Origin: Conoideocrella luteorostrata
Taxonomy: Eukaryota > Ascomycota > Sordariomycetes > Hypocreales > Clavicipitaceae
Reading direction: 5' to 3'
Length of the DNA stretch: 64,000 nt
Assembly (NCBI GenBank): GCA_032433595.1
Contig: JASWJB010000195.1
Coordinates: 1-64,000 of the forward strand
Each line of letters begins with the position of its first letter. Within the stretch, counting starts at the first letter, position 1. The notes under the pieces were generated by a model, which was not told where the DNA came from, searched no databases, and saw nothing but the letters and a program-made list of their open reading frames with translations. Made by a program: the position numbers and the translations under genes. Shown here one piece after another: positions 1 to 11,142 of the stretch.

Positions 1-757
1 TTAGTTGGTGGGTTGGCCGGAAGAGCAGGAAGCGTGAGCCGGGGCAGATATTCGTACTGTACACCTTGGACGTGGATGTCAACACCAGATGTGGGTTCTC
101 GTCTAATGAAGCAATAAGTAAACAGTGCACAGAGTTGTTTCCCAAAGCGCGCCAAGTGCCATCTCGGCAAAGATGATTTGCGGGCCCAGCAGATGGCTAG
201 CAGACTAGCACCCAAGGCCCATCTGCAGTCCGTTCAACAGGGCCGAGGGCCTCTCAGCTCAAACGGAAGCAAGAGACTCGCGAGAAAGAGTAAAGAGTCT
301 GCCAGTCCGTCTGGCATCTGGTTCGTCGAAAAGTACGGAGTACTCAACTAGTAGCCTGCCAGCCTAGGCCAGCTCAAGCATAGACGGAGTTCCGCCTAGA
401 GCGGTGAGCACCAGCAGGGCCTTCAGAAGACCAGAGACAACACGGGCAGGGGACCTCGCAGACGCGCTTACCTCTTTCGAGGCACGACGAGGAAATCAAC
501 AAATCCCCGGACAGCAACGCATCTCCCTCGCCCCCTCCCCCCCTGGTCACCCAAATTTCCCCCACCTATTTTCCTTCACCCAGAGCCCCGTCACGCACCT
601 GCACCGAGACTTCTTTCAACTTCACCCGTACCCAATCCCGTGCACCAGTGAGGAAAATAGAGTCTCTTCTCGGCTTTTGATTCTTCTCACTATTTTCCCC
701 CGTCCACATCATCCATATATTTTGTTTAGGCCTCCTATTGTGTCGTAACTCGTCATC
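1..757. other. Intergenic: upstream region and leader of alpha-tubulin
   Basis: No gene is recognised here; the short reading frames show no family signature. One TACGGAGTA copy lies at 334-342. From about 527 to 735 the + strand is strongly pyrimidine-rich, as is common just upstream of transcription starts of highly expressed fungal genes, so this is probably the core promoter and 5' leader of the tubulin gene. Confidence 0.5.
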
Positions 758-2666
758 ATGCGTGAGGTTATCAGCATCAACGGTAAGGAGCTCTAACTGC
801 CCCTCATTTTTGGCTTTCCCACAACGCGTCTTTCCTTCACCGCATAGTTGCCCCTGGGAGCTTGAGAGATGATGCTAACGATACGGATACAGTCGGCCAG
901 GCTGGTTGCCAAATCGCCAATTCTTGTTGGGAGGTATGTTTCGCCCAAAAACCCATTACGCTTCTGTCACCAGCTTTCTGTTTTATTTTACTGACTTTTC
1001 GTGTCTTGTTGTAGCTTTACTGCCTAGAGCACGGCATCCAGGTACATATCAACCACCGCTGCCACCACCACAACGTCGTCGTAGACAAATCTCCACCACC
1101 CGACGACAAGACTAACCATCACCATTGTTGACAGCCCGATGGTTACCTCACCGAAGAGCGAAAGGCTCAAGATCCCGATCACGGTTTCAGCACTTTCTTC
1201 TCCGAGACTGGTACGAAATATTCAAGAACCCCTTTCTTGGCCACTCTGGACTTCTTCTCGTCAATCCAAGAGTTAACCCCTTGAGACAATGCTGTTGTTC
1301 TAGATGGGCTTACCATATATTCTCGGTACAGGTCAGGGCAAGTACGTTCCTCGCGCCATCTACTGCGATCTTGAGCCCAATGTTGTCGACGAGGTCCGCA
1401 CCGGCCCCTATCGTAATCTTTTCCACCCTGAGATGATGATCACCGGCAAGGAGGATGCTTCCAACAACTACGCTCGTGGCCACTACACCGTTGGTAAGGA
1501 GCTCATCGAGGGCGTTCTTGACAAGATTCGTCGTGTTGCCGACAACTGCGTCGGTCTTCAGGGCTTCTTGGTCTTCCACTCCTTTGGTGGTGGTACCGGT
1601 TCCGGTTTCGGTGCTCTCTTGATGGAGCGTCTGTCTGTTGACTACGGCAAGAAGAGCAAGCTGGAATTCTGTGTCTACCCTGCCCCACAGACCGCTACCT
1701 CCGTCGTCGAGCCTTATAACTCCATCCTCACCACTCACACCACCCTCGAGCACTCTGACTGCTCTTTCATGGTCGATAACGAGGCTATTTACGATATTTG
1801 CCGGCGCAACTTGGGTCTGGAGCGCCCCAACTATGAGAACCTGAACCGTTTGATCGCTCAAGGTAAGCTTGATGAGTAATTATATAGATATGTTTTACAA
1901 GACCAACTAACCATGGTTTCACGTAGTGGTCTCTTCTATCACCGCTTCTCTCCGCTTCGACGGCTCCCTCAATGTTGATCTGAACGAGTTCCAGACCAAC
2001 CTGGTGCCTTACCCTCGTATTCACTTCCCTCTCGTCGCTTACGCTCCCGTTATCTCGGCTGCCAAGGCTGCCCACGAGGCCAACTCTGTCCAGGAGATCA
2101 CCATGTCCTGCTTTGAGCCTAACAACCAGATGGTTAAGTGTGACCCGCGCCACGGCAAGTACATGGCTACCTGCCTGCTGTATCGTGGTGATGTTGTTCC
2201 CAATGACACCCACGCTGCCGTTGCTTCTCTAAAAACCAAGCGTACTATCCAGTTTGTTGACTGGTGCCCTACTGGGTTCAAACTTGGTATCTGTTACCAG
2301 GCTCCTGAGAACGTTCCCAATGGCGACTTGGCCAAGGTTAACCGTGCTGTGTAAGTTGTTGTCTCCCTTTTTTTTTTTTTTTTAATTTTTTGGATTCCTT
2401 GCGTTTGCATTACGACATGGGTCACTAACTCCAGCTATAGATGTATGCTGTCCAACACGACTGCTATAGCCGAGGCTTGGAGCTCTCTCTCCTTGAAGTT
2501 TGACTTGATGCACTCTAAGCGTGCTTTTGTGCACTGGTATGTTGGAGAGGGTATGGAGGAAGGTGAATTTTCCGAGGCTCGTGAGGATTTGGCCGCTCTG
2601 GAGCGTGATTACGAGGAGGTTGCAGCCGACTCTATGGGTGAGGAGGAGCTTGAGGCCGAGTACTAG
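758..2666 (+). CDS. tubA: Alpha-tubulin
   Basis: Alpha subunit of the tubulin heterodimer, the building block of cytoplasmic and spindle microtubules. Seven exons join in frame to 449 residues: 758-782, 893-933, 1015-1041, 1135-1210, 1332-1862, 1927-2350 and 2441-2666. The protein starts MREVISIN, carries the tubulin GTP-binding signature GGGTGSG in exon 5, and ends EAEY with the C-terminal tyrosine typical of alpha-tubulins. Sequence such as [13 protein letters not shown] and the alpha-type insert near residue 360 separate it from beta-tubulin. The length equals the family norm. Four of the first five exons are very small, so a single-frame view shows only exons 5-7. Intron 6 holds a run of 17 T. 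The start is the first ATG and gives the invariant MREV N-terminus. Many filamentous ascomycetes have two alpha-tubulin paralogues; I cannot say which one this is, so the symbol is provisional. Confidence 0.97.
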
Positions 2667-3085
2667 ACAGCGTCGCATCAAAGGAATGATGAAGGGCCAA
2701 CAAAGGCACTGTTTGAATTCTGGTCTCATATCCTAACCCCCTTGAAGGGTGTATTGTTCTTTACAAACTTATAGCCAAACCAGTTCTTTAATGTCAGAGA
2801 CAACTTGTAGATACGACATCCGAATTCGTCGCTGCCATAGTTGTGTGAATCTCTGTTACGTTCAATTGAGAATATTTGCGTGATGAAACAGCTGCGTTGT
2901 TAAGTTGCGGTCGGTTTCATGCGGATATGGCCGCGCAGCGAGCGGCTGATTGGCGGGCCGGCGTTTGGAGCCGACGCTACGCGACAGACTGACTAGTTAC
3001 CCGCATCTCCAAGAGAGGTCAGCAACTCGTCTCTCCATCTGCCCTTGTTGCCCACATCTGTCGTTGCCATTGATAGATCTTCAAC
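2667..3085. other. Intergenic between alpha-tubulin and HMG-CoA lyase
   Basis: A stretch of 419 bases holding the tubulin 3' end and the promoter and leader of the next gene. I see no coding signal and no repeat. Confidence 0.5.
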
Positions 3086-4273
3086 ATGTCTGTAATCCGA
3101 ACAGCAGTTTGCAGGGTCTGTAGGCGGTCTCAGGTCCAGTTGCGACGCGGTTTCGCGACAGCCGGTAGCAAACAAGCTGTGCCAAATAACAAGGTAAAGC
3201 TTGTCGAAGTTGGTCCCCGTGATGGATTACAGAATGAAAAGAAGGCGATCCCCCTCACGACTAAAATCGAGCTTATCGAGAGGCTAGCGAGAACTGGCGT
3301 GTCTACAATTGAGGCAGGCTCTTTTGTCTCTCCGAAATGGGTTCCTCAGGTACGTCAGATCGGAACTGGAAAATACGTCTTCCGACATCTACATAGACAC
3401 TATTCTAACTCTTGTGGCTTATAGATGGCAAACTCGAGCGAGATTCTCGAACACATCTTGCAGAGGAGGCTCCAAGCGCCTGTCCCTATGACATATTCGT
3501 TCCTGGCTCCCAATACAAAAGGCCTCCAGAACGCTGCCGACATCCTCAGAGCCAACCCACAGACCTTCTCTTCGCAGCTTGATCCCCAAATTGATAGCAA
3601 GGGCGAGCCTAAACCTGCTATGGAAGTTGCTGTTTTTGCAGCAGCCACCGAGAGCTTCTCACAGAAGAACCTTAATTGTGACATCCAGACGTCATTAGAG
3701 CGATTCAAAGCTGTGATTCAGGATTCCAAGGCTCTGGGTTTGCGGGTGAGAGCCTACGTTTCGGTTGTGTTAGGTTGCCCTTTTGAAGGCTTCGACGTGG
3801 ATCCTCACAAGGTGGCACAAATTTCTACAGAACTTCTTGAGGCTGGGGCTGATGAAATTTCGCTGGGCGATACAACGGGTATGGGTACAGCGCCTCGTAC
3901 AAGCGCATTACTGAGATGCATGGCCGCAGCCGGTATTCGCACGGAGGACATTGCTATGCACTTCCATGATACCTATGGACAGGCACTTGTAAACACTGCT
4001 GTTTCTTTAGAGCATGGCATCAGAACGTTTGACAGCAGTGTTGGTGGACTTGGTGGTTGCCCTTATAGTCCCGGAGCAACAGGTAACGTTGCCACTGAGA
4101 ATATGGTGTATTTCATGGAGACGCTGGGCATGGATACTGGCATTGATTTGGATGCCATGTCGGATATTGGCTCGTGGATCACAGCGGAGCTGGGAAAGTC
4201 GAATGACAGTACGGTTGGAAAGGCTGTGCTTGGAGCGAGGGCAAGGGTCTCAGCTGAGACTGCCAATGCGTGA
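3086..4273 (+). CDS. Hydroxymethylglutaryl-CoA lyase, mitochondrial
   Basis: Cleaves HMG-CoA to acetoacetate and acetyl-CoA, the last step of leucine breakdown in mitochondria. Two exons, 3086-3349 and 3425-4273, join in phase 0 to 370 residues. The N-terminus (MSVIRTAVCRVCRRSQVQLR) is basic and lacks acidic residues, as expected for a mitochondrial presequence. The TIM-barrel metal-binding strand EVGPRDGLQNE starts near residue 40. The family active-site signature with the catalytic cysteine is present as GLGGCPYSPGATGN near residue 312. The C-terminus (SAETANA) is not a PTS1 signal, so no peroxisomal copy is predicted from this transcript. The close relative isopropylmalate/homocitrate synthase is excluded by the lyase signature and the short length. 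Confidence 0.95.
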
Positions 4274-4879
4274 AACAAAGTGTATCTAGGGCCTTCTTGC
4301 AACTTCGTGCTTTGCAACACTCTCTACGGTTGAAGTGGTGAAACCAGTCAAAGTTGTCTATGGATCAATATTAGTGTAGATCTGCATAAAATGCTATTAT
4401 CTAGCTTCCAAGATTAACATTTCAACAGCTGAGGCAACAGAATGGTCCCCATTCAGTACATTGACAGTTCAATCCCAGTGACCAGTCATGTGATGTCACT
4501 AGCATCCAAGTCCCCCACCGCTGAGCGCCGAGCTGTTGCTTGCAACCGCCGCCGACCGGCCCTCAGCATGCGTGGGCCTGAAAGCCTCACTGGCTTGAAA
4601 TCGCCGTGGAGTCGACAAGTGCTCCACCTGCTGCCAAACCAGCTCAACCTCCTCCAACCTCGCCCAATCCAGCTCGAGGCTCGTATCAACTCTCTTTCCG
4701 CCTGAGCATCTCTCCACGGTCATCGTCCCGTATCAACCTTTTTTTTTTTTTTTAACGACAGAGAGCACTCAATCCGCCTTAGGTTCTGTCAGCTTTGTTT
4801 CGCCTGTCCCTCGTCCACCAGCCGACCTTTTGCATCTCTTTACCCCCCACCGGAGCTTGTTACCTCGACACCAACCGCC
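4274..4879. other. Intergenic upstream of V-ATPase subunit B
   Basis: A 606-base promoter region. It contains a T-run at about 4738-4754, followed by a pyrimidine-rich leader up to the ATG at 4880. No gene is seen; the reading frames at 4442-4723 on both strands resemble no family. Confidence 0.5.
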
Positions 4880-6809
4880 ATGGGGGACCATCGCGAGTCA
4901 TCGTCATACTCGGTCGTGCCACGGATCCGATACAACACTGTCGGTGGTGTGAACGGTCCGCTGGTTATTCTTGAAAATGTATGAAGATGTAACTGTTACT
5001 TGGCTGGCAAGAGAGTAGTGATGCTGATTATGGCGCTATTAGGTCAAATTCCCGAGATACAATGAGATTGTGTCGCTGACGCTTCCTGATGGAACCGTGC
5101 GGTCTGGCCAGGTTCTTGAGGCTCGAGGTCCGTATAATAAGGATGTTAAAAAAAAAAACAAGTAGCGAGTTCATACTAATATTGCTGGATAGGTGATCGA
5201 GCTGTCGTTCAGGTATTTCGACATGCGTGGATGTGGTGTTACAATGAACGGTTATTGACGACATATAACAGGTATTCGAGGGCACTTCAGGCGTCGATGT
5301 CAAGAAGGTAGGCTGTTTCCGGACTTGAGACAAACTGCAAGACTGCCCAGACTGCTAACCCGAAGTTTACAGACGAAAGTTGAGTTCACTGGCGAGAGCT
5401 TGAAGCTTGGTGTGTCTGAAGACATGCTTGGTCGTATTTTTGATGGATCTGGCCGTGCCATTGACAAGGGGCCCAAAGTTTTGGCCGAAGAATACCTTGA
5501 TATCAACGGCAGTCCTATCAACCCATATTCTCGAGTACGTCTTAACACGGCGAAATCCATACGAGCTAGACAGCAAGGTAGATGCTAATACTGAACAGGA
5601 ATATCCCGAAGAAATGATTTCTACCGGCATCTCCGCTATTGACACAATGAACTCGATTGCCCGAGGCCAAAAGATTCCTATCTTTTCTGCTTCCGGTCTG
5701 CCACACAACGAAATCGCTGCCCAGATTTGCCGACAAGCTGGACTGGTTAAGCAGCATGGCGTTACTAATAAGGGTGTTCATGACGCCCACGAAGAGAATT
5801 TTTCTATTGTGTTTGGTGCCATGGGTGTGAACTTGGAGACTGCCAGATTCTTCACCCGCGACTTCGAGCAGAACGGCAGTTTGGAGCGTACCACTTTGTT
5901 CCTTAACCTTGCTAACGATCCTACGTAAGTCAATCCGCGAGCTACCGCCGATGACACAAATCTGGGCTTTGTGTTGCGGATAGGACTAATGATTATCACA
6001 GTATCGAACGTATCATTACTCCCCGTCTTGCCCTTACGACCGCGGAATACTATGCCTACCAGCTCGAGAAGCACGTCCTCGTTATCTTGACCGATCTGTC
6101 ATCATACTGCGACTCCCTTCGTGAAGTTTCGGCAGCTAGAGAGGAAGTCCCTGGACGACGTGGTTATCCCGGTTACATGTACACTGATTTGTCTACCATT
6201 TACGAACGTGCTGGTCGTGTCTCAGGACGCAATGGTTCCATCACTCAGATTCCCATTTTGACCATGCCCAACGACGATATTACTCACCCCATCCCCGATT
6301 TGACCGGTTACATTACCGAGGGCCAGATTTTCGTCGATCGAGCTCTTGACAACCGTGGCATCTACCCACCTATCAACGTTCTTCCGTCTCTGTCCCGTCT
6401 GATGAAGTCGGCTATCGGAGAAGGCATGACTCGCAAGGATCACGGTGACGTGTCGAACCAGCTATACGCCAAGTATGCCATCGGCCGTGATGCGGCTGCC
6501 ATGAAGGCAGTTGTTGGTGAAGAGGCTTTGTCCGCTGAGGACAAGCTGTCTTTGGAGTTCTTGGACAAGTTTGAGCGACAATTTATCGCCCAAGGCGCTT
6601 ACGAGTCACGAAGCATTTTCGAGTCCCTGGACCTTGCATGGAGCTTGTTGCGAATTTACCCTAAGGATCTGCTCAACCGGATTCCCGCCAAGGTCCTGAA
6701 CGAATTCTATCAGCGGGCTCAGAAGGATTCCAAGTCAAAGGGTAAGGCACGGGCCGATGTGGCAGCGAAGGATCAGCAACAGACTGAGGAGAACTTGATT
6801 GACGCATAA
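4880..6809 (+). CDS. vma2: V-type proton ATPase subunit B
   Basis: Non-catalytic nucleotide-binding subunit of the V1 sector, which drives acidification of vacuoles and other endomembrane compartments. Seven exons (4880-4978, 5043-5127, 5193-5212, 5272-5307, 5373-5534, 5599-5924, 6002-6809) join to 511 residues, the usual length. Family landmarks are [12 protein letters not shown] in the N-terminal barrel, [15 protein letters not shown], the degenerate P-loop region [16 protein letters not shown] that marks B rather than A, and the block ending [16 protein letters not shown]. The C-terminal tail is charged and low in complexity ([17 protein letters not shown]), as in other fungal B subunits. 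Exons 3 and 4 are only 20 and 36 nt, so gene callers could easily miss them. The start ATG follows a CCAACCGCC context and gives a typical N-terminus. Confidence 0.96.
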
Positions 6810-9336
6810 AAGAGTGTGAAGACATTTACAGGTGGTTACGGATCCGGGTGAGCTAAACTGTACATGCAACAGCGTTTTTGTGTTTGAAGGCAGTATAATA
6901 GACAGTGTGCAATTAAGGACCGGGATACGAGGTAGGCTGCGGTTGACACGGGCACTCAGCCTGTATTGCGGTAGTGAGTACAAATGCGCCGGCAAGAGCC
7001 CAGTTGTGTGATATTTAGTGTTAGTTTCGAAAAGGTATCAATTCGCATTTCGCGTTTGTTTGTTTGTATTGTACGTAAAATATGCCCCAAAGTGCGCGTG
7101 TATACAGTAATTGCTCCTCAGCGACATCCGAGACCGATGGAAGCTGGTAATGCAATTTCACTTTCCTGATTGTGGCCACTCCAACCGCAGATGCGGGGAG
7201 GAGCGCGTGACGTGCGAATTGGGGTCCGCAAAGGCCGTAGTTGACATGTCGGGCTGGGGCAATTTGGAGACAAGGGCACATACGCAAGTTGTGCATGTAG
7301 CCTTTTCTAGTTGACCTGTGCTGGCCGGGAATGCTTTGGTCACCATCTGCATTGTATTGCATTGTTTGTGTACCCAACAGCCAACTCTTGTAGGGGTGCG
7401 CCGGTGGCTACCCCGTAGTTTGGCTGAACAAAGAAAATCCAAGGCTTGCTTTCGGCCCTATTTGACTGTTGGCCGTACAGGCTTGAGATGCCCCAGGGGA
7501 GACACGGGACCGAAGCGGCTTGGTGTATTGCTGCAAAGAGGCAGTCACGTACTCCGTAGGTATTTGGTGGCTGAAGTCGTCCCCGCACGAGAAGCGCACG
7601 AATGGCTGGCAATGCTCGGATGGCGTCCGTCACGATGCCTGCTGGGCAGGGTTTATTGTGATTTGTGCAATAGTGCAATAGTGCATCGACTTTGGCAAAG
7701 GCCCAGTTCGTTATTGTTTTGACACAAATGGTGAATTTGGGCTACTGAGCATTCGGAGTGTTGAGACAATGGCCTGCCAGGCTGTATCACTGGCTTCCAC
7801 GGAGAACTCCGTAAAGCGTCTCCGTACAATATTAGTATTGCAGATGCGCCGTTAAGAAGAAGAGAGCTGGGCTTGTTTGTTGACCAGACAGCTACCGCCA
7901 CGATCGATCTCCTCTGCCCCAGGTTTCTGAAGGCTGGGGCTGGTTAGCGGTCAAGCAGCTTACACTGCCTAGCCCTCCGTACCGCGTACTAGTACAATAC
8001 TACAGGGCATAACTAACTACTCCGTACCTGCGCGTCCTGTTTGCCAGAATGATCTAATATAATGGATCATGGGTCCAGGCCCCCTGCTACGGAGGACTTC
8101 TAGCTACTATGACGCTCCATGGTGCGGGTATGTCGGCTCCGCAGGTCTTGTTGGCTGGATTTGGGGGTGGGGCTGGTTCTCGGTTTCTCTGTCATTTTAT
8201 TTCCTGAAAGCTACGGAGTACAATATGCTGGATAGCTACGGAGTACTCCGTAGTAATGGCCAGTGCTGAGCGAGCGGGGACGGGAGGTGGCACATGCGGA
8301 GATGAACGTTTTGCTGGACTTGGTCTTGCTAGTGCTTTTCCGCCGCACAGTAACTACTGTACCCCAGCTTTTTGTTTTTGTTCACTAAGGAGTACTAGTA
8401 GCTATGTACGGAGTATGGAGTTATGGCGTAACTAGTTAATTAGTTTGCTGGACGCGGACGGGCAAAGGAGGCAAGGCGGCTTACAAGAGGTGGTGGGGAT
8501 AGCGATCAACAGAGCAGCTAGTAGACGCATGCGTCAAACTGGCAGTTCTTGGACCTATTTGTATTGGGGGCATTGTGCGGGATAGCTCTTGAAGCTTGAC
8601 GCCCCTGGCCTTCCCGAGTGATAATGTACTCGTTCTGTCGTTCTGTGCACAGCATGTCTACTCCGTACCCCGGCACAAGACTGGAGTTCTTTTGCAGGGT
8701 GTGCCGTGCTCATAATTGGCAAGAACGAGCTGGGGTGTTCCAGATGATGCAACTGCCCTTGACTACAATGCAGCTTCGTCGGTTGGCCGCGTGGTAGTAA
8801 CAGGGCTAGTTACGAGATACATGGACCAAGGAGTGGACAAGGGTATGGAGGAACTGGCTGTTGGCCATGAGGAGAAGCTGAGTACTTTAGCTACGATAGC
8901 TCAACGTTGCCGTCATGTAGATCATTGTGAGCGTGCCGGTCATCTGCGTTGGATCCTTCGTGCTCTGTTAGCGTCACACTGGGTTATAAACACGGCCTGC
9001 TTCCCCAATTTCCAGGTATTAGACTTCCTCGGGACTTTGTCGATTGATACAATTGATTAGCTGTTTTGTCGACCCTTCCTTTTTTTCACTTTCCGCTTTA
9101 TGCGCGCGACTGTGGTTGTGAGACTTGAGTCCATCAGCTCTGTCTGAGAGCGTTGCTTTTTGCTTGAGCATCGCGAACTTATCTTTACGGTACACTTGTC
9201 TGACAGGTGTAAATTAGTTGCACCGCGTGTTTGCTTTACGCGACCACAGCGCACAACTCAATTCCTCTCACCTACGGAGTACTTTTCTCAGAGAAAAGAT
9301 TCAATTCGCATTCCTGGGATCAGAGAAACAACAGCC
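6810..9336. other. Gene-free region rich in the TACGGAGTA palindrome
   Basis: About 2.5 kb without a convincing gene. Frames up to 134 residues exist (for example 7318-7722 on +), but they overlap antisense frames and match no family. Exact TACGGAGTA or TACTCCGTA copies start at 7550, 8018, 8212, 8237, 8244, 8407, 8659 and 9273, with 7-base partial copies at 7807, 7820, 7975 and 8088. The last part, roughly 9060-9336, should be the promoter and leader of the aldose epimerase gene. Confidence 0.6.
7550..9281. repeat. Cluster of TACGGAGTA palindromic elements
   Basis: Eight exact 9-base copies in either orientation lie within 1.7 kb. Two of them abut to form a perfect 16-base palindrome at 8237-8252. 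The copies are separated by unrelated sequence, so this is a dispersed motif and not a tandem array. I do not know its function. Confidence 0.8.
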
Positions 9337-10657
9337 ATGAAGTGGTCTTCGCGGCTCATCGCCCTCGCGGCCATTGCGCTTCCCTTGGCCTTTGCCGCTG
9401 ATTCCGATGCCAACACCGATAGAAGCCCCAAGCCCGACAAGGACGGCAAGTACTGGATCTACGGTGACGATATTTCAGCCTCCTTCATTGCCTACGGAGC
9501 CTCCGTCTCCAATTTCATCGTCAAAGACCAGTATGGCATTGAGCGCGACATCGTAGCGGGCTGGGACAACGCCTCCTACTACGGCCAGGACAAGCAGCAC
9601 CCTCACTTTGGCGGTGTGCCGGGCCGTTACGCCAATCGCATCAAGAACTCTACCTTTGAAATCGACGGCGTCCAGTACAAGATCAAGGCTAACGAGAATC
9701 CCACTCCTGATAATCCCGATGGCGTGGACACCTTGCACGGTGGCCCTGACGGCTGGGACTGGCGCAACTTCACTGTGGTTTCGCACACCAATCACAGCAT
9801 TACTTTCTCTTTTGTTGATCCAGACGGCAAAGAAGGGTTCCCGGGCGAAGTCGTCTCGGTTATCACCTACTCTCTGAATGGAAGGGATTGGGATCTGAAG
9901 ATGGTGGCCGAGGCCACGACAAAGAAGACGCCCATCATGCTCAGTAGCCACACTTATTGGAACCTGGATGGCTTTGCGAACAATGAGACGAATCAGATTT
10001 TCAATCATACCCTGCATATGCCGTATGCGGGGGGTCGCGTCGGCGTGGATAACATTCTGATTCCGACCGGAGACATTCTGGCCAACAAGAAGGGAAGTGT
10101 CAACGATTTCTGGAGCCAGCCCAAGCAGCTTGGTGCGTCGTGGGGTGATCCAGAGTTGACGGGTAACTGCGGTTTCAATTGCACCGGCTATGGTTAGTAT
10201 TGTCGCCACCTCTCCATTCCCCTCCATCGTTATTCTGACTTTCCACTTTCCTTCTCTAGACAATTGCTACATCAACAACCGGGGTGCCCTCGGTCCATAC
10301 GACTGGCGCAAAGAAGGTTCTGTCACCACCCTGTCGTCAGACTGGTCGGGCATCCAGCTTGACGTGTACACCAACCAGGATGCCTTCCAGATGTACTCAT
10401 GCGGCGGGCAGAACGGCAGCGTGGCGCTCAAGAAGACTCAAGGCGTTGAGGGTGACAATAAGGACAAATTCCCCCGTGTCATTGCCAAGTACGGGTGCAT
10501 CGTGCTCGAGGTTCAGGATTACATCGACGGCATCAATCACCCCGAGTGGATGAGAAAGCAGATCTATGAGCCTGGCGGTGACCCGTATGTGCTGCAAGCT
10601 AAGTACAGGTTCAGTTTGAAGAGTGATCATGACAAGAAGAAGAAGAAGTCATGTTGA
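9337..10657 (+). CDS. Secreted aldose 1-epimerase (mutarotase)
   Basis: Interconverts alpha and beta anomers of hexoses such as glucose and galactose. Two exons, 9337-10192 and 10260-10657, join at phase 1 to 417 residues. An open frame continues upstream to 9160, but the ATG at 9337 is preferred because it begins a clear signal peptide (MKWSSRLIALAAIALPLAFA). The epimerase core is complete: HFGGVPGRYANRI, the histidine motif DTLHGGPDGWDW, the second histidine in SSHTYWNLDG, and the glutamate in IVLEVQDYIDG that acts as general base in this family. Many N-glycosylation sequons fit secretion. The last residues (KKKKKSC) form an unusual lysine run. Fungal genomes often also hold cytosolic galactose mutarotases; the signal peptide places this one outside the cell or in the wall. 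Confidence 0.93.
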
Positions 10658-11142
10658 GAAAATCCTCCTGACATACGGGGAGGCGAGGGAGTAATCAAGA
10701 TTGGTGGCACATGAAGCATGCAAAGCCACGATTTGGAGTACTTACAATGACGGCGAGTGATTATTAATGTGTAAAGGAATGAGAACATAGTTATGCTATT
10801 TGAATTATTGGACACGATTTTTTATTTTCCCCTCATCTTTTTTTCTTTTCCCCGCGCGGGTTAGATATCAAGGATGTTTGAAATGATGTGATAATAAAGC
10901 GACGACTTAGTTCGAGTAAGACGATTCATCTTGCGGTGCGCACACAAGTCGTCCGCCACTCTGACCAATCAATCGTAAAAGCGGAACCATGAAAACTCAC
11001 AACCCGCCCACCACTCCTTCACATATATGAGAGTAGTCTTTGATTACGCGCATTAAAACATCGAAGGGGGAAAAAACTTGCATACTGAAGCAAAGTAGTG
11101 AGACATTTTGCACACAACAAAAATCTCCGGCAAAGCAATACA
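10658..11142. other. Intergenic between epimerase and dph1
   Basis: A 485-base stretch with the epimerase 3' end (AT-rich near 10745-10830) and the dph1 promoter. No coding signal or repeat is seen. Confidence 0.5.

Noticed and set aside
1310..1861. 183-residue antisense frame on - across alpha-tubulin exon 5
   Set aside because: Shadow of a strongly codon-biased gene; no family signature and no splice or start context.
7318..7722. 134-residue frame on +
   Set aside because: Overlaps antisense frames of similar length, contains the palindrome, has no intron logic and no family match.
9160..9336. Upstream extension of the aldose epimerase frame
   Set aside because: The extra 59 residues lack any family similarity and would bury the signal peptide that begins at the ATG at 9337.
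9475..10263. 262-residue frame on - over the aldose epimerase
   Set aside because: Antisense shadow with no recognisable domain; the + strand has a signal peptide and a full catalytic set.
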